From Sequoia sempervirens (Eukaryota > Streptophyta > Pinopsida > Cupressales > Cupressaceae), in assembly GCA_007258455.2 (NCBI GenBank), contig VDFB02193867.1, positions 527,550,751-527,614,750 on the forward strand: DNA of 64,000 bases, given 5' to 3'. The notes under the pieces are model-generated. The model did not search any database. It saw only the letters and a list, made by a program, of their open reading frames with translations, and had not been told where the DNA came from. This document shows positions 20,710 to 31,740 of the stretch, one piece after another. The first letter of the stretch is position 1, and every line of letters starts with the position of its first letter. A program made the position numbers and the translations under genes.

Positions 20710-21030
20710 GTGTGGTCATAATTAAATAAATTAAAGAATTTATTTAATTAAAAGAGGAATTTGACAAATTAATGACGTATTTAAACAAATAAATGAGATT
20801 TATTTATTTAAATAATCAAGAAGAATTAATGGAAAAAATAATTAAATAAATTAAGAAATTTATTTAATTCCTTAAGGACTTTAGACAATTAGTGATGTAT
20901 TTAAATAAATAAATAAAATTTATTTATTTAAATAATCAGGAAGAATAAAGAGACATGAATTAATTAAATAAGTAAAATTTATTTAATTAATAGATGAAAA
21001 TGAACCAAATAACATAATTAAATATTTTAA
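20710..21030. repeat. Array of AT-rich palindromes in LTR C
   Basis: Six successive inverted repeats of roughly 24-34 bp, e.g. ATTAAATAAATT/AATTTATTTAAT and ATTTAAATAAAT arms, are spaced about 85 bp apart. Between them recurs (A)ATGACGTATTTAAA. The same array is in the 5' LTR (40410-40730), and a diverged version is in element E (62390-62590). Confidence 0.75.
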
Positions 21031-21096
21031 TTATGCTAGGATGAATGCGGTGAAAAATAAAGCTTACAGGCCTAGGTCAATTTTTTAGTGTCTACA

Positions 21097-21110
21097 TTTT
21101 TCCCCTCTTT
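21097..21110 (-). other. Polypurine tract of element C
   Basis: The minus strand reads AAAGAGGGGAAAAA directly before the 3' LTR start TGTAGACAC. This is where plus-strand DNA synthesis would start. It shows that the internal region of C lies to the right. Confidence 0.85.
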
Positions 21111-21389
21111 GTCATAATGTAGTTTATCGCATTGTGACAAAGAAAAATAAGTCAAAGTCATGCCCTAGTGAAGGTATGAAGTATTGATGCCCCCTCAGGA
21201 AAATTTTTAAATTTTGGCCTAGCGACATAAAAATTTGGAAAGTGTCTTGACAAAGTAATGTGATGACCAAAAAAACAATGGCATAGATGGTTTCGAATTT
21301 GGACATGTTTAAGGCACCCAAAAGGGTAGTCAAAGATAGTCAAAAGAGCATCTAGTAATAAAAAATTGTGAAAAATCCCACTTTAACCC

Positions 21390-21397
21390 TATAAATA
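21390..21397 (+). promoter_or_regulatory. TATA box of the antisense gene in element C
   Basis: TATAAATA lies in CCCTATAAATAGG, 94 bp before the ATG at 21484. It is on the strand opposite to the retrotransposon genes, suggesting that the antisense gene had its own promoter near the 3' LTR. Confidence 0.6.
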
Positions 21398-21619
21398 GGT
21401 TGAAAATGGGATAAACATTAATTCATTTTCACTTTTTCCATAGTAATTTTAGAGAGCTTAGAGTGAGGAGAGAAACTACAAAGATGGTGATTCCATTGAC
21501 TAAACATCGCAAATACATTGTTAAGACATTCCAGCGGCCAAAGGGCACAGAGCCAGTGGTATGTACCCCTATCCCACTTCGTCATTTTGTCATTTTACTT
21601 TCTTTTTTGTCATTTTTAG

Positions 21620-22015
21620 GGCTAGGAACAAATGCGTTGTGATGCATATGCATTCACGTAAATCGTATTCGCATTTGTGTTTGACACATTTGATGCGTCA
21701 CGATGCAAACACAAGGGGTCATTAGGGTATGGTCAATAGTCACGACGCAATTGCATAAAATTGTGATGCAATTGCCAAATTGAGCCGCATTTGAAGGCCA
21801 TCATGTCGTATTCGAAGTATCACAACACATTTGAGGACAAGAACGATGCATTTGAATTGAATGACACATGTGATTAAAAATGTGATGCAAGTGTCATTTT
21901 GTGATGTAAACGTGACATGGAATGATGCAATCATCGAAGCGTGACACAATTGCAATATGAAATGGTGCAAATGCTTAAATGTGATGCAAATGAAGTCAAT
22001 ATGATGCATTTTATT
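21620..22015 (+). repeat. Cluster of GTGATGCAWTTG-like motifs in the antisense-gene intron
   Basis: About fifteen diverged copies of GTGATGCAATTG/GATGCATTTG/GACGCAATTG, one every 20-30 bp, lie within the predicted intron 21559-22186. All read in the direction of the antisense gene. Similar clusters occur in the leaders of C and E. Confidence 0.75.
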
Positions 22016-24398
22016 TTGACTATGACCAATGTTAACTTAGTGTTTCTTCAAATTTTGAATTCTTTTGACTTAGGCTAACTAAAAATTATGAGTTTTGATA
22101 AGGTGCTTACGTGTGCTTTGACATGTGCATAGACAATTAGAGCCTATTTATATGTGTGAGAGCAGACCATCTACTTTTGTATTCAGGGACCAATTGTAAG
22201 AGAGATAGCAACGATGATTGATGTGACTAGGTCTCTACTATGTCACCTATGTGCCTGTTGTGCGGGAAAATAGGGGACTCTTGACAACATTATACGAGAG
22301 GTGGCACTTAAAGACCTACTCATTCCACTTTCTGACAAGAGAGGCTACTATTACACTCGAGGACGTTTATCGGATCTGATGCCTGCTGATCCAAGGAGAG
22401 AAAATTGTTTATGACCCATAGCATGGTTACCAGACCTTCATTTCCTACTATCATGATGAGGGTGTCAGGTTGGGGATTGAGATGTATGAGATCCATTGGG
22501 AGTTTGTGGTGGAGCATTACAGATGATTTGATTCTATACTAGCATCATTGATTGCTAGTGTATTTATTATTTACTGTCAAGGACACGGGTTTTTGATTGG
22601 ATAGGGGGATGTACTTGTTGGCATGAGGCAGGACAGGACTGTCTATGCTTAGGGACCTTTTTTTTGGGTATGTTATGTCATTAGTTGCACGAGATTTCCT
22701 ATGAGAGGGAACAAACAATTTCTTGTAGTACCACACTTTTGATGATCTGGGCGTGGGAGCACATCGCTATTTTCTACCCACCTATTGATAGACCATAGTT
22801 GGTAGATGTCATGCCTTATGTATACTACTATGTAGGTTCCTTACAATAGACCCATTATGGTGAGACAGGTTGGTGGAGACATAGGATCAACACCATGACA
22901 ACATTCATCTAGAGACCATACAGGGATTACAAGTAGTGGGAGGATAAGGCTAATCATCTTAGATTCTACTAATAGTATAGATATTTGATTGGTCAGACAA
23001 TGCAAAGCCAGTTGATTATTGAGATGTATTTATTGTAGAGGGTCCTTAAATAGCTCGAGGAGTAGTAGGATGTTCCCATTGGTACAACAGAGTATGCGAG
23101 ATCTTCTAGAGAGTCTGCATGGGGACCACCCATATCTATTCCCTTTGCTACATAGTAGATTAATGGATTGGTGGCTCAATAGTGGGGGTGAAGAGGAGGG
23201 TTAGCAGATCTGGGGATGACTCAAGCTTTTGATTTATGGTGGAAAATCCATAGGCCCATTCCTTTGATAAATTTGGATGGACTAATGCTGGTGGATATGA
23301 GGTCAATTACTCCTTGTGTGTCGTGAGCTGGATGAGGAGGTAGATCCAGTGATAGGGGGAGAGGTAGAGGTTGAGGGAGGGATGGGGTAGGGATGGAGGT
23401 AGGGGTGGAGGGAGAGATGGGGATGATGGAGATGACGGGGGAGATGGCAGGAAGAGGAGGAGAGGAGGGGACAAAGGGAGACATGTGAGGTGGGTTAGGT
23501 AGTGAGTGGCTAGAGCACCACTAGATCCTATTCTTGAGGTAGCCAAGGAGGAGGAGAGGGAGGCAAAGAGAGAGGATGGGCCAAGGGAAGAGGAGCATGT
23601 AGAGGAGGAGAGACATGAGGAGGGAGAGAGGGAAGAGGATCACACAGAGGAAGAGATAGGCCAGGAGATGCAGGTGGAGGGAGAGGAGAGAGATGGAGGA
23701 GGATACTAGAGATGAGGAGGATGAGGATGAGTCAAAGTTCCTATTGAGATGGCACATGGTGGAGAGGGATGATGGAGTGCCTATAGGGCCAGTTTTTCCA
23801 CCAAATGATACTACAGATAAGTAGGTTGCTCACTTATAGAGGAGATTAGATGAGAGCACCGCACAGGTCAGGGCATTATAGGATGAGCTAGAGGTTGTCA
23901 GGGTCGAGCGGAATTAGGCAGAGATTCAGAGGTAGGAGGCAACATAGTGGTGTACAAGATTTGTAGAGTTATGTGCAGGAACCTTAGGGGAGATGGCACT
24001 GGAGTTGGACATAGTGAGCACCCGCCTTGGTTGGTACAAGACATTATATGAGCAGGCAGTACCACCTGAGAGATGAGACCCATCATTGATATGGTCTTAG
24101 ACAGGGATGGAAAGTGGGAGTAGATCAGGGAGTGGTAGTAGCAGCATCAACCATACAAGTGTAGGAGGGTCGAGCTCCTCAGAGCACACTTCAGGGCACA
24201 TGTCCCATCACTCTCATAGACACGCATCGAGTCATTGGTTGAGTCACAACCATGGTTCCATTGGGTCATGGCATAGGTTAGTACACAATCATCCACCAGT
24301 GACAGATACATCAGTTTGATAGACTCAAGCAGCCATGACAGCTCTGTCGACACCTACAGTAGGATAGACAAAGGTTGTAGTGACATATTCCTTAGCTA

Positions 24399-25195
24399 GG
24401 TTATGTGCAAGATCATGATGGGCCAAAAAGTTGCAATATGATGGGTATTTGTAGGGTATGTGGCTTACGATTTTTTTTTAACCCAAAATTGATGAAATGA
24501 AAAGGGTTTTTAAAGGAGATTTTTAGCTTTCCACTAATATAATTATGTTTTACTTTGAATTTGATAAATAATTATTATTCATTTTCTATTTGAATTACGA
24601 CTAAAGTGTTGATTGATATGCTGATTGAAAAACATCTATAGCTTTCAAATAGTATCACATTTTTTGAATCCAAAACATGCATCAAATTCTATGCTTTGCA
24701 TACTATAGGATTAAAAAAAGAAAAAAATGAATTTCATGAATTTTTGACCAAGTTAAGGTGGTCAGACATACGATTTTTTATATTTTTTAAAAGTTGTAAT
24801 AAAAAAATCATAATTAATTATTTACATGGAAAAAAATTACAAAAAAATATGCATCACATTCGGACACAAATCCTCTACTTATGTCTAAAATCTTATAAGA
24901 AAATATTATAATTTTATTGTGGTTAGGGTGGTCAGACAGACACCTACTTCTTATTTTTTCCTGAAATTTAAATACTACTACATTGAAATTTCAAATTTTC
25001 ACCAAATAGATTTAAAAAAAAAAACCTAGTAGTTTAGAAACTATATTCAATTTTCTATAGATTCTATTCTTGCATATTTTTGAAATAATATAGATAACTT
25101 ATTCAAATTTTTACATCAAGTTGCCTAACTCTGATTTTTCTGAATTTTTTGTCACTTAAGGGCTTGTTTTTTCCATGGTGATCCTACACATACCT
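24399..25195. mobile_element. TIR element copy 2, inverted
   Basis: The left end is GGTTATGTGCAAGATCATGA; the right end, reverse-complemented, is AGGTATGTGTAGGATCACCA. Flanked by GCTA at 24395-24398 and 25196-25199. The body is the reverse complement of copies 1, 3 and 4. It lies within the 3' part of the antisense PMD gene. 797 bp, non-coding. Confidence 0.85.
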
Positions 25196-25314
25196 GCTAC
25201 TCGGGCACAGGTGATAGTGACTATGATGACCTCAGTTCCCTTAGTAGAGCATCGATCCACCAGATCTTCTCCTCGATGGGATGAGGAGAGTTTTTCATTA
25301 GACATTGTCACTTG

Positions 25315-26446
25315 ATTGTTCAAACTTATTATGTACTATGACACTATTGACTATTGAGCCTACAAGCTCCATTTTTGGGATATCTTGATGTATTGACTTT
25401 ATCCCGTGATATTTGTTTTTGAGATTATATATATATGTGATGTAGTTTTGATGTTGTCTATTTGGTTTATGTTATGTGATGATGATTATGATTGTGTAGT
25501 TATGATGGCTATATGATGTTTATTTGATATGATGTTTATGCATTCCTATGATTCTTACGATGATATTATATGTGTCTATGCCATGGATGCATTTATGATG
25601 ATGATGTATGATGAAATGCCATGTTCTATTTATGATTATATGCCATGATGATGCTATGGATGATACTAATATGATAATGATGATGCTATGTTTTTATTTG
25701 TTTTCATGTCATGCCTATGATTATGGATGCATTAATGGATGACATTATTGTATATTGGTCGTATGACATGTAATTTATACGATGATATGCTATGTAAATG
25801 TATGGATGTGATTATGTGTTTAATGAATGTATGTAATGAATTAAATGAAGCCTAATGCAAATTTGTAATGGGTTTAATGTAATTCCTATATGATTATGTA
25901 TGCAAATGTATTTTTGTATGTCACAAGATATTATCAAGAGACAGAAGAAAGATGAGATGACCAAAGAGAAGGAGATGGATGTTAGTATGATGAAAAATCC
26001 TTCAACAAATTGCTATCGGACTAACAATTATTGCTCTTAATCATCATTGGGAAAATTATTGTGATGGCCAACAAACACCATGATATGATGTAGATCAAGG
26101 TGTGCAAGGTCGTACCATCACTTGAAACAAACAGTCATAGATAAGGGTGATCATGACTCACACTAAGAGCGTAATTCCCTTAATATTTTTGTCATAACCA
26201 ACCATAGACAATGAAGACAAGCAAGATGAATCATGAAACATCGTTGCTCCTCTAAATCCTATTATCAAGACATCCTCAAGGAACTAGCAACATGACTGCC
26301 AAAAGATAAAAATAAAAATAAATTCTAAGTGCTTGCCAAGTGTCTGGATGTCGAAATGTCAAGTTTGTCAAGTGTGTCAGAATGTCGAGTGTCTTGATGT
26401 CAAAATGTCAAGGTTGATAATGTCAAGATGCCAAATTGATGTCAAG
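25315..26446. repeat. 3' region of C with TATGATG-rich tract
   Basis: No gene seen. 25420-25920 is a diverged low-complexity tract dominated by ATGATG, TATGAT and ATGCCATG units. 25920-26330 has no recognisable content. From 26330 short GTCAAGATGTC-like phrases begin that lead into the hairpin array. Confidence 0.6.
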
Positions 26447-26849
26447 TTTAGGAAGGACACATCCTAAATGATGTCGAGATGCCAAATTCAGAAAGGACAC
26501 ATTTTGAATAATGTCGATGCCAATATGTCAAAGTGAAAGTCGGGAAGGACCATCCCGAACAATGTTGATGTCAAGATATCAGATTTAGGAAGGACACATC
26601 CTGAATAATGTCGATGTCAATATGCCAAAGTGATGTCAAATTTAGGAAGGACACATCTCAAATGATGTTGATGCCAAGATGTTGGATTCAGGAAGGACAC
26701 ATCCTGAATGATGTTGATGTGACAAAGAATACATTTCAACTGTCATGAGAATCCTCAAAATGCCAGATGACTATGACAATGCCTAGGAAGGACACATCCT
26801 AGGACATGAATAAATGATAGAGTTATCCTTTAGAAGGACACATCTAAAG
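26447..26849 (+). repeat. Array of eight hairpins with a near-constant loop
   Basis: Eight short stem-loops share the loop AGGACACA (AGGACCA in one). Stems: TTTAGGA/TCCTAAA (26447-26468), TTCAGAA/TTTTGAA (26487-26508), TCGGGA/TCCCGA (26540-26558), TTTAGGA/TCCTGAA (26584-26605), TTTAGGA/TCTCAAA (26641-26662, imperfect), TTCAGGA/TCCTGAA (26687-26708), CCTAGGA/TCCTAGG (26782-26803), CTTTAGA/TCTAAAG (26828-26849). Stem sequences change in both arms together. Non-Watson-Crick pairs in the second and fourth are G.U when read on the + strand, so a + strand RNA, such as the 3' tail of the antisense gene, fits best. Confidence 0.85.
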
Positions 26850-28080
26850 AATTAAGCAAGATTTGACTCGTTCAACTAAGTTTGATTGAGTTTGACCTAT
26901 TTTGACTGATTTTGATATACCAAGATGATTGTCATGAATGTTTGATTGAAAAACTGTCGAAGTTCACTTGGGTAGATCATTCATTCAAATTTTGAAAAAT
27001 ATCATGAAAGTTTCAAAGATTGCTTAATGTGTGTGATAAAATTGTGCAATGAACCCTAATAGATTGACCTAGTGTGGCCTCGGGGGCTCATTGACAAATG
27101 GCCTTACCTACTTCATACACTCAAAGACCTCATAGTTCGACACGACCAATGACTTTGTCTTGTTGACCAAAGATTGAGTCATGATTTATGTTGAAAAACC
27201 TAAGAGGACTGACCTAATGTATCGAGGGTTGAAAGATGAGCCTTGCCTACATAGCTAATGCATAGAGACAATGTAGTTCAACAATGAAAAATACTAACAA
27301 GACTTTAACTGATGTGACTGTGTTGACTAACATGACTCTGTTTTTGGGATTTTGAATGCTATTTGAATGTTTTTTTGTTTTCTTCAAGACATTTTTCAAT
27401 TTTTAGGTTTTTTTTCAAGATTTTTTTAATGATTTTTAGACTTTTTTAAGGACTTTTTATGATTTTTAGGCTTTTATCAAGACTTTTTAATGATTTTTTT
27501 GGATTTTTGACATTTATAATTTTTTGTCTTTTTTTTCAGGACATTTTATGATTGTCAGGACCATGTGTGGTACCCACTGTAGTCTCATGATAAAATTTGT
27601 CCCCTAGTCAAGTAGAGAATGAGCCAGGTGAAATGGGATGGAAAAAGGAATGACCAGTATTGACAGTGGACAATATGAAAGACTTGATATTAACCATTGT
27701 TAGCCATGGAAAGAAAAGCCATGATGCCAGGTGAAGCTTTATGACGAATGCCACAAAGTGGTTTGTTTATTAGGGACTAAGGTAGATAGAGTGATAGTAG
27801 ATGGCACAACAAGGACTGACTACACATGGTGCCTATTTTCCATGTTTTCACCATGGTACGTATCCAAAGAACCTGTTTACTAGGTTTTCACTATTGGGAA
27901 AAATAATTTATCTTTATTTTTGTCATTTTATTCATTTTTTTATTTTTTATTTATTTATTTTTAAAATATTTTTCCAATTTTTTTGTATTTTTAAATGGTT
28001 TTCAGCTAGGCCTTCTTATGCTATGCATAGAATTTGCATAAATATAGACTATTTATTGGCTCTATCAATTTTTCACCATT
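26850..28080. other. 3' region of C between hairpin array and integrase
   Basis: No gene seen. 27340-27560 is a T-rich array of a ~30-bp phrase (AAGACTTTTTAATGATTTTT with variants). 27560-28080 is unique-looking sequence that probably includes the end of the pol message on the minus strand. Confidence 0.5.
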
Positions 28081-29660
28081 AGGGGTAGCCAACTAATATG
28101 TGCTGGAACCAAATGATGCAGTGATGATGTAAGGACCTAGCCAATTACGTTCAAACTTTCTTGGTTTGTCTCTATCTGACTGATTCTTGGGATTCTGCAT
28201 GAGAACTAGGTCACCAATGTCAAATTTTCATGTCATTACTTTCTTATTGTAGCTTCTATAAAGACAATTTTGATATTCCTACAAATGGTTCAAGGCATTG
28301 TGTCTACACTCATCTAGCATTTCTAGCTCATGCAGTCATGACTGTCTATAGTCTTCATTAGTGATCAGGCCTTTCATAGAGACTCATAAAGATGGAATTT
28401 TGACCTCAATGGGAAAGATTGCTTTGGCTCCAAAGACAAGAGCGAATGGAGTGGCACCAGTGGGGGTACGTATGCTCATGTGGTATGCCCACAAATAAAG
28501 ATTGAGTTGAATGTGCTAGTCATGGCCAACGTCATTGATAGTCTTTTTAAGAAGTTTTATGATTGTCTTATTAAACGCCTTAGCTTGACCATTCCCTTGT
28601 GGGTAGTAAGGCATTTAAAAGTGGTGGCTAATATGAAGGCATTGATAGAGTTCACAAACATCCTGATTCTTGAATGGTCACGATGTTGTAAAGTGATGAT
28701 GTAAGGACCTAGCCAATTAGGTTCAAACTTTCTTGGTTTGTCTCTATTTGACTGATTCTTGGGATTCTGCATGAGAACTAGGTCACCAATGTCAAATTTT
28801 CATGTCATTACTCTCTTATTGTAGCTTCTATAAAGACAATTTTGATATTCCTACAAATGGTTCAAGGAATTGTGTCTACGTTCATCTAGCATTTCTAACT
28901 CATGAAGTCATGACTGTCTATATTCTTCATCAGTGATTAGGCCTTTCATAGAGACTCATAAAGATGTAATTTTGAACTCAATGGGAAAGATTGCTTTGGC
29001 TCCAAAGACAAGAGCGAATGGAGTGGCACTAGTGGGGGTACGTATGCTCATGCGGTATGCCCACAAATAAAGATTGAGTTGAATGTGCTAGTCATGGCCA
29101 ACATCATTGATAGTCTTTTTAATAATTTTGATGATTGTCTTATTAAACGCCTCAGCTTGACCATTCCCTTGTGGGTAGTAAGGCATTGAAAAGTGGTGGC
29201 TAATATGAAGGCATTGATAGAGTTCACAAACATTCTGATTCTTGAAGGGGCAGCCATTATCTATAATGATGGACTTTGGGATGCCATACCGACAAATGAT
29301 ATAATTGAGGATAAACTTGGAATTTTTTTTTCTGGTAATGTAGGTGAGCGGAATGGTTTCGATCCACTTAGTGAAATACTCAATGGAAATTATAATGAAT
29401 TTGTGTCCATTGGAGGATGTGGGATGAATCTTTCCCATGAGGTCGAGTACCCACAATGCAAAGGGCCAAGGAGAAGTGATTGGTCTCAAATCTTGTGTAG
29501 GTACATGAATTAAGTCATTGTGAATATGACACTAGCAACATGTTCTCACAAACTCAAGAGCATCCTTTTCTATTGTCAGCCAATAATACCCAAGCCTCGT
29601 TATCGTTTTAGCTAAGGCTAGACCACTCGAATGGGATCCACATATACCCTCATGTGCTTC
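28081..29660 (-). pseudogene. INT: Integrase of element C, broken and partly duplicated
   Basis: The minus strand, from 29660 leftwards, has an HHCC-like start (AHEGICGSHSSG ... RTC), then the core: ALWVLDLMGKIHPTSSNGHK (first Asp), SIIIDNGCPFKNQ (second Asp) and QGNGQAEAFNKTIIKI (Glu). The GPY/F module is NWLGPYIIT, preceded by DLVLMQNPKNQS. All three catalytic acids are present. A 572-bp direct duplication (28121-28692 and 28693-29246) repeats the region from after the active-site Glu through GPY/F, so the protein could not be normal even without its stops. Confidence 0.85.
28121..29246. repeat. 572-bp tandem duplication inside integrase of C
   Basis: GTGATGATGTAAGGACCTAG begins both units (28121 and 28693). 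The units are nearly identical by eye, with scattered substitutions, and the second merges into the normal integrase sequence after CTTGAA near 29246. Element B has a single copy of the corresponding region. Confidence 0.88.
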
Positions 29661-30315
29661 CTATAAGGTCATTTTTTCTTCATTAGTGTCGAGACAATGG
29701 AGAAGGGTGTCACTAATGATGGTGTAGTGTGTAACTTTGCGGATAAAGGAGCATCTCTGGTTGTTGGACAAGTTAGGGGGAAGGGTTTGTGAATGAAGGT
29801 AGTCATAAATGTCTTTATACCAAGGGGAGCTAGAACCAACGAGCTTGTAGACTATTTCTAATTCAGGGACATCATATGCCGGGACCAATAACTACTCTAC
29901 CAAAAACTCAAATAGTGGAACATTATTGGGAATGTTGAGAAAAGACCCAATTGTTGCCATAGTGTCCGTGACCTTATTTTGTGTTCTTGGGATCTGTTCA
30001 AAAGATAGTCTGTCGAAGTATGTTAGAAAACTATCAACCATCCATTCATAAGGCATTATCTTTCATCTTTAGTTTCATACTCATCATTGACTTGGTTTAT
30101 AACCAATTGGGAATCGCCAAGGACATGCATGTTCCTGATTTTTCACTTCACAACCATTCAGAGTCCTGTAATGAGTGCCTCATATTCTGCTATGTTATTT
30201 GTGCAAGGAAATGTGATGCAAAATGACTTCAGAATGGAATCCCCTTGTGGGGTGATGATTAGTATTCCTACTCCTAAGCCATGGTTAGTATGAGATCCAT
30301 CAAAGTATAATTGCC
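29661..30315 (-). pseudogene. Archaeal-type RNase H of element C, after gRNH
   Basis: The minus strand from 30315 reads WQLYFDGSHTNHGLGVG (first Asp), TNNIAEYEALITGL (Glu), VLGDSQLVINQV (second Asp) and FEQIPRTQNKVTDTMATIG (last Asp), so all four acids are visible. Stops and a shift interrupt it (TGA twice, TAA). The part 29661-29888 (VPELEIVYKLVGSSSPWYKD) is the linker to the integrase. This is the usual Tat order, unlike elements A and D. Confidence 0.85.
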
Positions 30316-30814
30316 AAGGTCATTTGGGATCTTTGTGAAATATGGACTCATCTAGAAAATTTGTCACAAGAGGGTGATTATCTTGTACAGGGGCATCTGC
30401 TAGCTGGTCTACTATCACTTGTCCTTTGATGGTTTTCTATTCTACATATTGAATGTTGTATTCACTTACGACCATAACCCATTTTCCTAAACGCCCTGTT
30501 AATGTTGCTCGACTCAAGAGTTACTTCAAGGGATAATTTTTGGCTACTAACTGTGTCTTGTGGTTTAACATGTAATGTCTTAGTTTTTGGGCCATGAACA
30601 CAACTGCCAGACATGCACATTCAATGAGTGTGTAATTTAGCTCATATCCAACCAGTGTCTTACTGATGTAATATGTGGCTCTTTCTTTTTCTTAATAGTC
30701 ATTTTGTGCCAGTAATACCCCTAGTGTTGAAGTTGTTGTAGAGATGTATAGAATTAACGACTTCCCTTGGATGGGAGGTATAAGAACTGGAAGTGATAGT
30801 AAGTATTGTTTGAT
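30316..30814 (-). pseudogene. Ty3-type RNase H of element C, degenerate
   Basis: The minus strand gives LYISTTSTSLGVLLAQND, then a LVGYELNYTLIECACLAVVF segment, QKLRHYMLNHKTQLVAKNYPL, and a GRLGKWVMVVSEYNIQYV end. The first catalytic Asp (DAS) is replaced (ISTTS) and the late TDH motif reads VAKNYP. So this domain also looks non-catalytic, with aRNH next to it probably active in the ancestor. Confidence 0.75.
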
Positions 30815-31740
30815 CTACTCAAATGCTTCCTGGCATTTATCTATCGACACAAAGGGGATACCCTTGCGCAAAAGATACTGGAATGGTTGGCACTTATCTA
30901 CGAGTTGAGCAATGAATCGTCTGATGGATTGAAGCCTACATTGTAATGTTATTAGGTCACTGATTCCTTTAGGGGGAGGCATATCCAATATATCTTTAAC
31001 TTTAGTGGGTTCTACTTCAATGCCTCTATGGGAAACTATGTACCCTAGCAATTTTCCTAATGCCACCCCAAAGACATACTTTTTCAAGTTCAAATGAACC
31101 TTATATTCTTCTAGTATCCTATAAAAATTTTCAAGTACTCTGTGATGATCTATTATTGTCAATGAATTTTCCAAAAGGTCATCCACATAGTCCTCCATCA
31201 ATGTGTGCACCATGTTTTGGAATATTGTTTTCATTGCCCTTTGATATGCAACACCTACATTTTTGAGACCAAGTGGCATTATAGTCCAACAGTATGTACC
31301 CTAGGGACATGTGAAGGTAGTTTTATGTTGGTCTTCAGGGGCAATACGAAATCTAATTATAACCAAAAAAACCATCCATAAGAGATAATATTTCATATCC
31401 AACTATGAGGTCCACAATAATGTCAATGTTTGACAAAGGGAAATCATCTTTAGGGCATGCATTATTGAGATCCCAGAAGTTTGTGCATATGCAAATCTGT
31501 CCAGTAGATTTGGTGACAGGGACAAGGTTGGATATCCACTCTATATAGTCAATTGACCTGACAATACCTACGTCCAACAACTTTTTGAGTTCGACTTTGA
31601 CCAACAAGGCAACTTGTGGGTGCATTTTTCTTAGCTTATGTTTTATTGGTTTGGCATCTGGAAATAATGGTAAGTGGTGCAACATTAACTTAGGATCCAA
31701 CCCTAGCATGTTAGCATAGGACAATGCAAATTTTATCTTG
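30815..31740 (-). pseudogene. RT: Reverse transcriptase of element C
   Basis: The minus strand from about 31724 reads PDAKPIKHKLRKMHPQVALL, VGIVRSIDYIEWISNLVPV, SLMDGFFGYN, MPLGLKNVGVAYQRAM, the active site EDYVDDLL (YVDD intact), LNLKKYVFGVALGKLLGYIV and a RRFIAQLVDKCQPF end. A stop follows GYN, so the two open pieces (31353-31724 and 30815-31279) are separated by ~70 bp. Otherwise well kept. Confidence 0.9.

Larger units (their letters stand above)
20053..21096 (-). repeat. 3' LTR of element C
   Basis: On the minus strand it starts TGTAGACACTAAAAAATTG and ends in CTTTGG/GTTACA-type sequence: TG...CA. 1044 bp. It carries a row of AT-rich palindromes (20710-21030) with TGACGT-like boxes between them, and a minus-strand TATA box at 20423-20429. 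Element E's LTR (62308-63435) begins with nearly the same sequence. Confidence 0.92.
21484..25314 (+). pseudogene. Antisense plant-mobile-domain (PMD) protein gene of element C, broken
   Basis: Exon 1 (21484-21558) encodes MVIPLTKHRKYIVKTFQRPK and ends at a GTATGT donor. An acceptor TTGTATTCAG ends at 22186. Exon 2 resembles the plant mobile domain (MAIN/aminotransferase-like family): RWHLKTYSFHFL, then EATITLEDVYRI, then IQGEKIVYDP near 22290-22420, later AWEHIAIFYPPI and RPYRDYK. The tail has a Glu/Arg-rich segment (23510-23700), a coiled-coil-like stretch and a Ser/His-rich segment (24100-24330). The end reads EESFSLDIVT near 25290-25314. Many TAG/TGA stops and shifts, plus a TIR element at 24399-25195, break it. 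Tat elements are known to carry antisense extra ORFs between pol and the 3' LTR. Role unknown. Confidence 0.72.

Noticed and set aside
23307..23757. Minus-strand open frames rich in Ser, Leu and Pro
   Set aside because: They mirror the Glu/Arg-rich tail of the antisense PMD gene and carry no motif.
26447..26849. CRISPR-like array
   Set aside because: Repeats are short, hairpins vary in sequence, spacers are irregular and the context is a plant retrotransposon.
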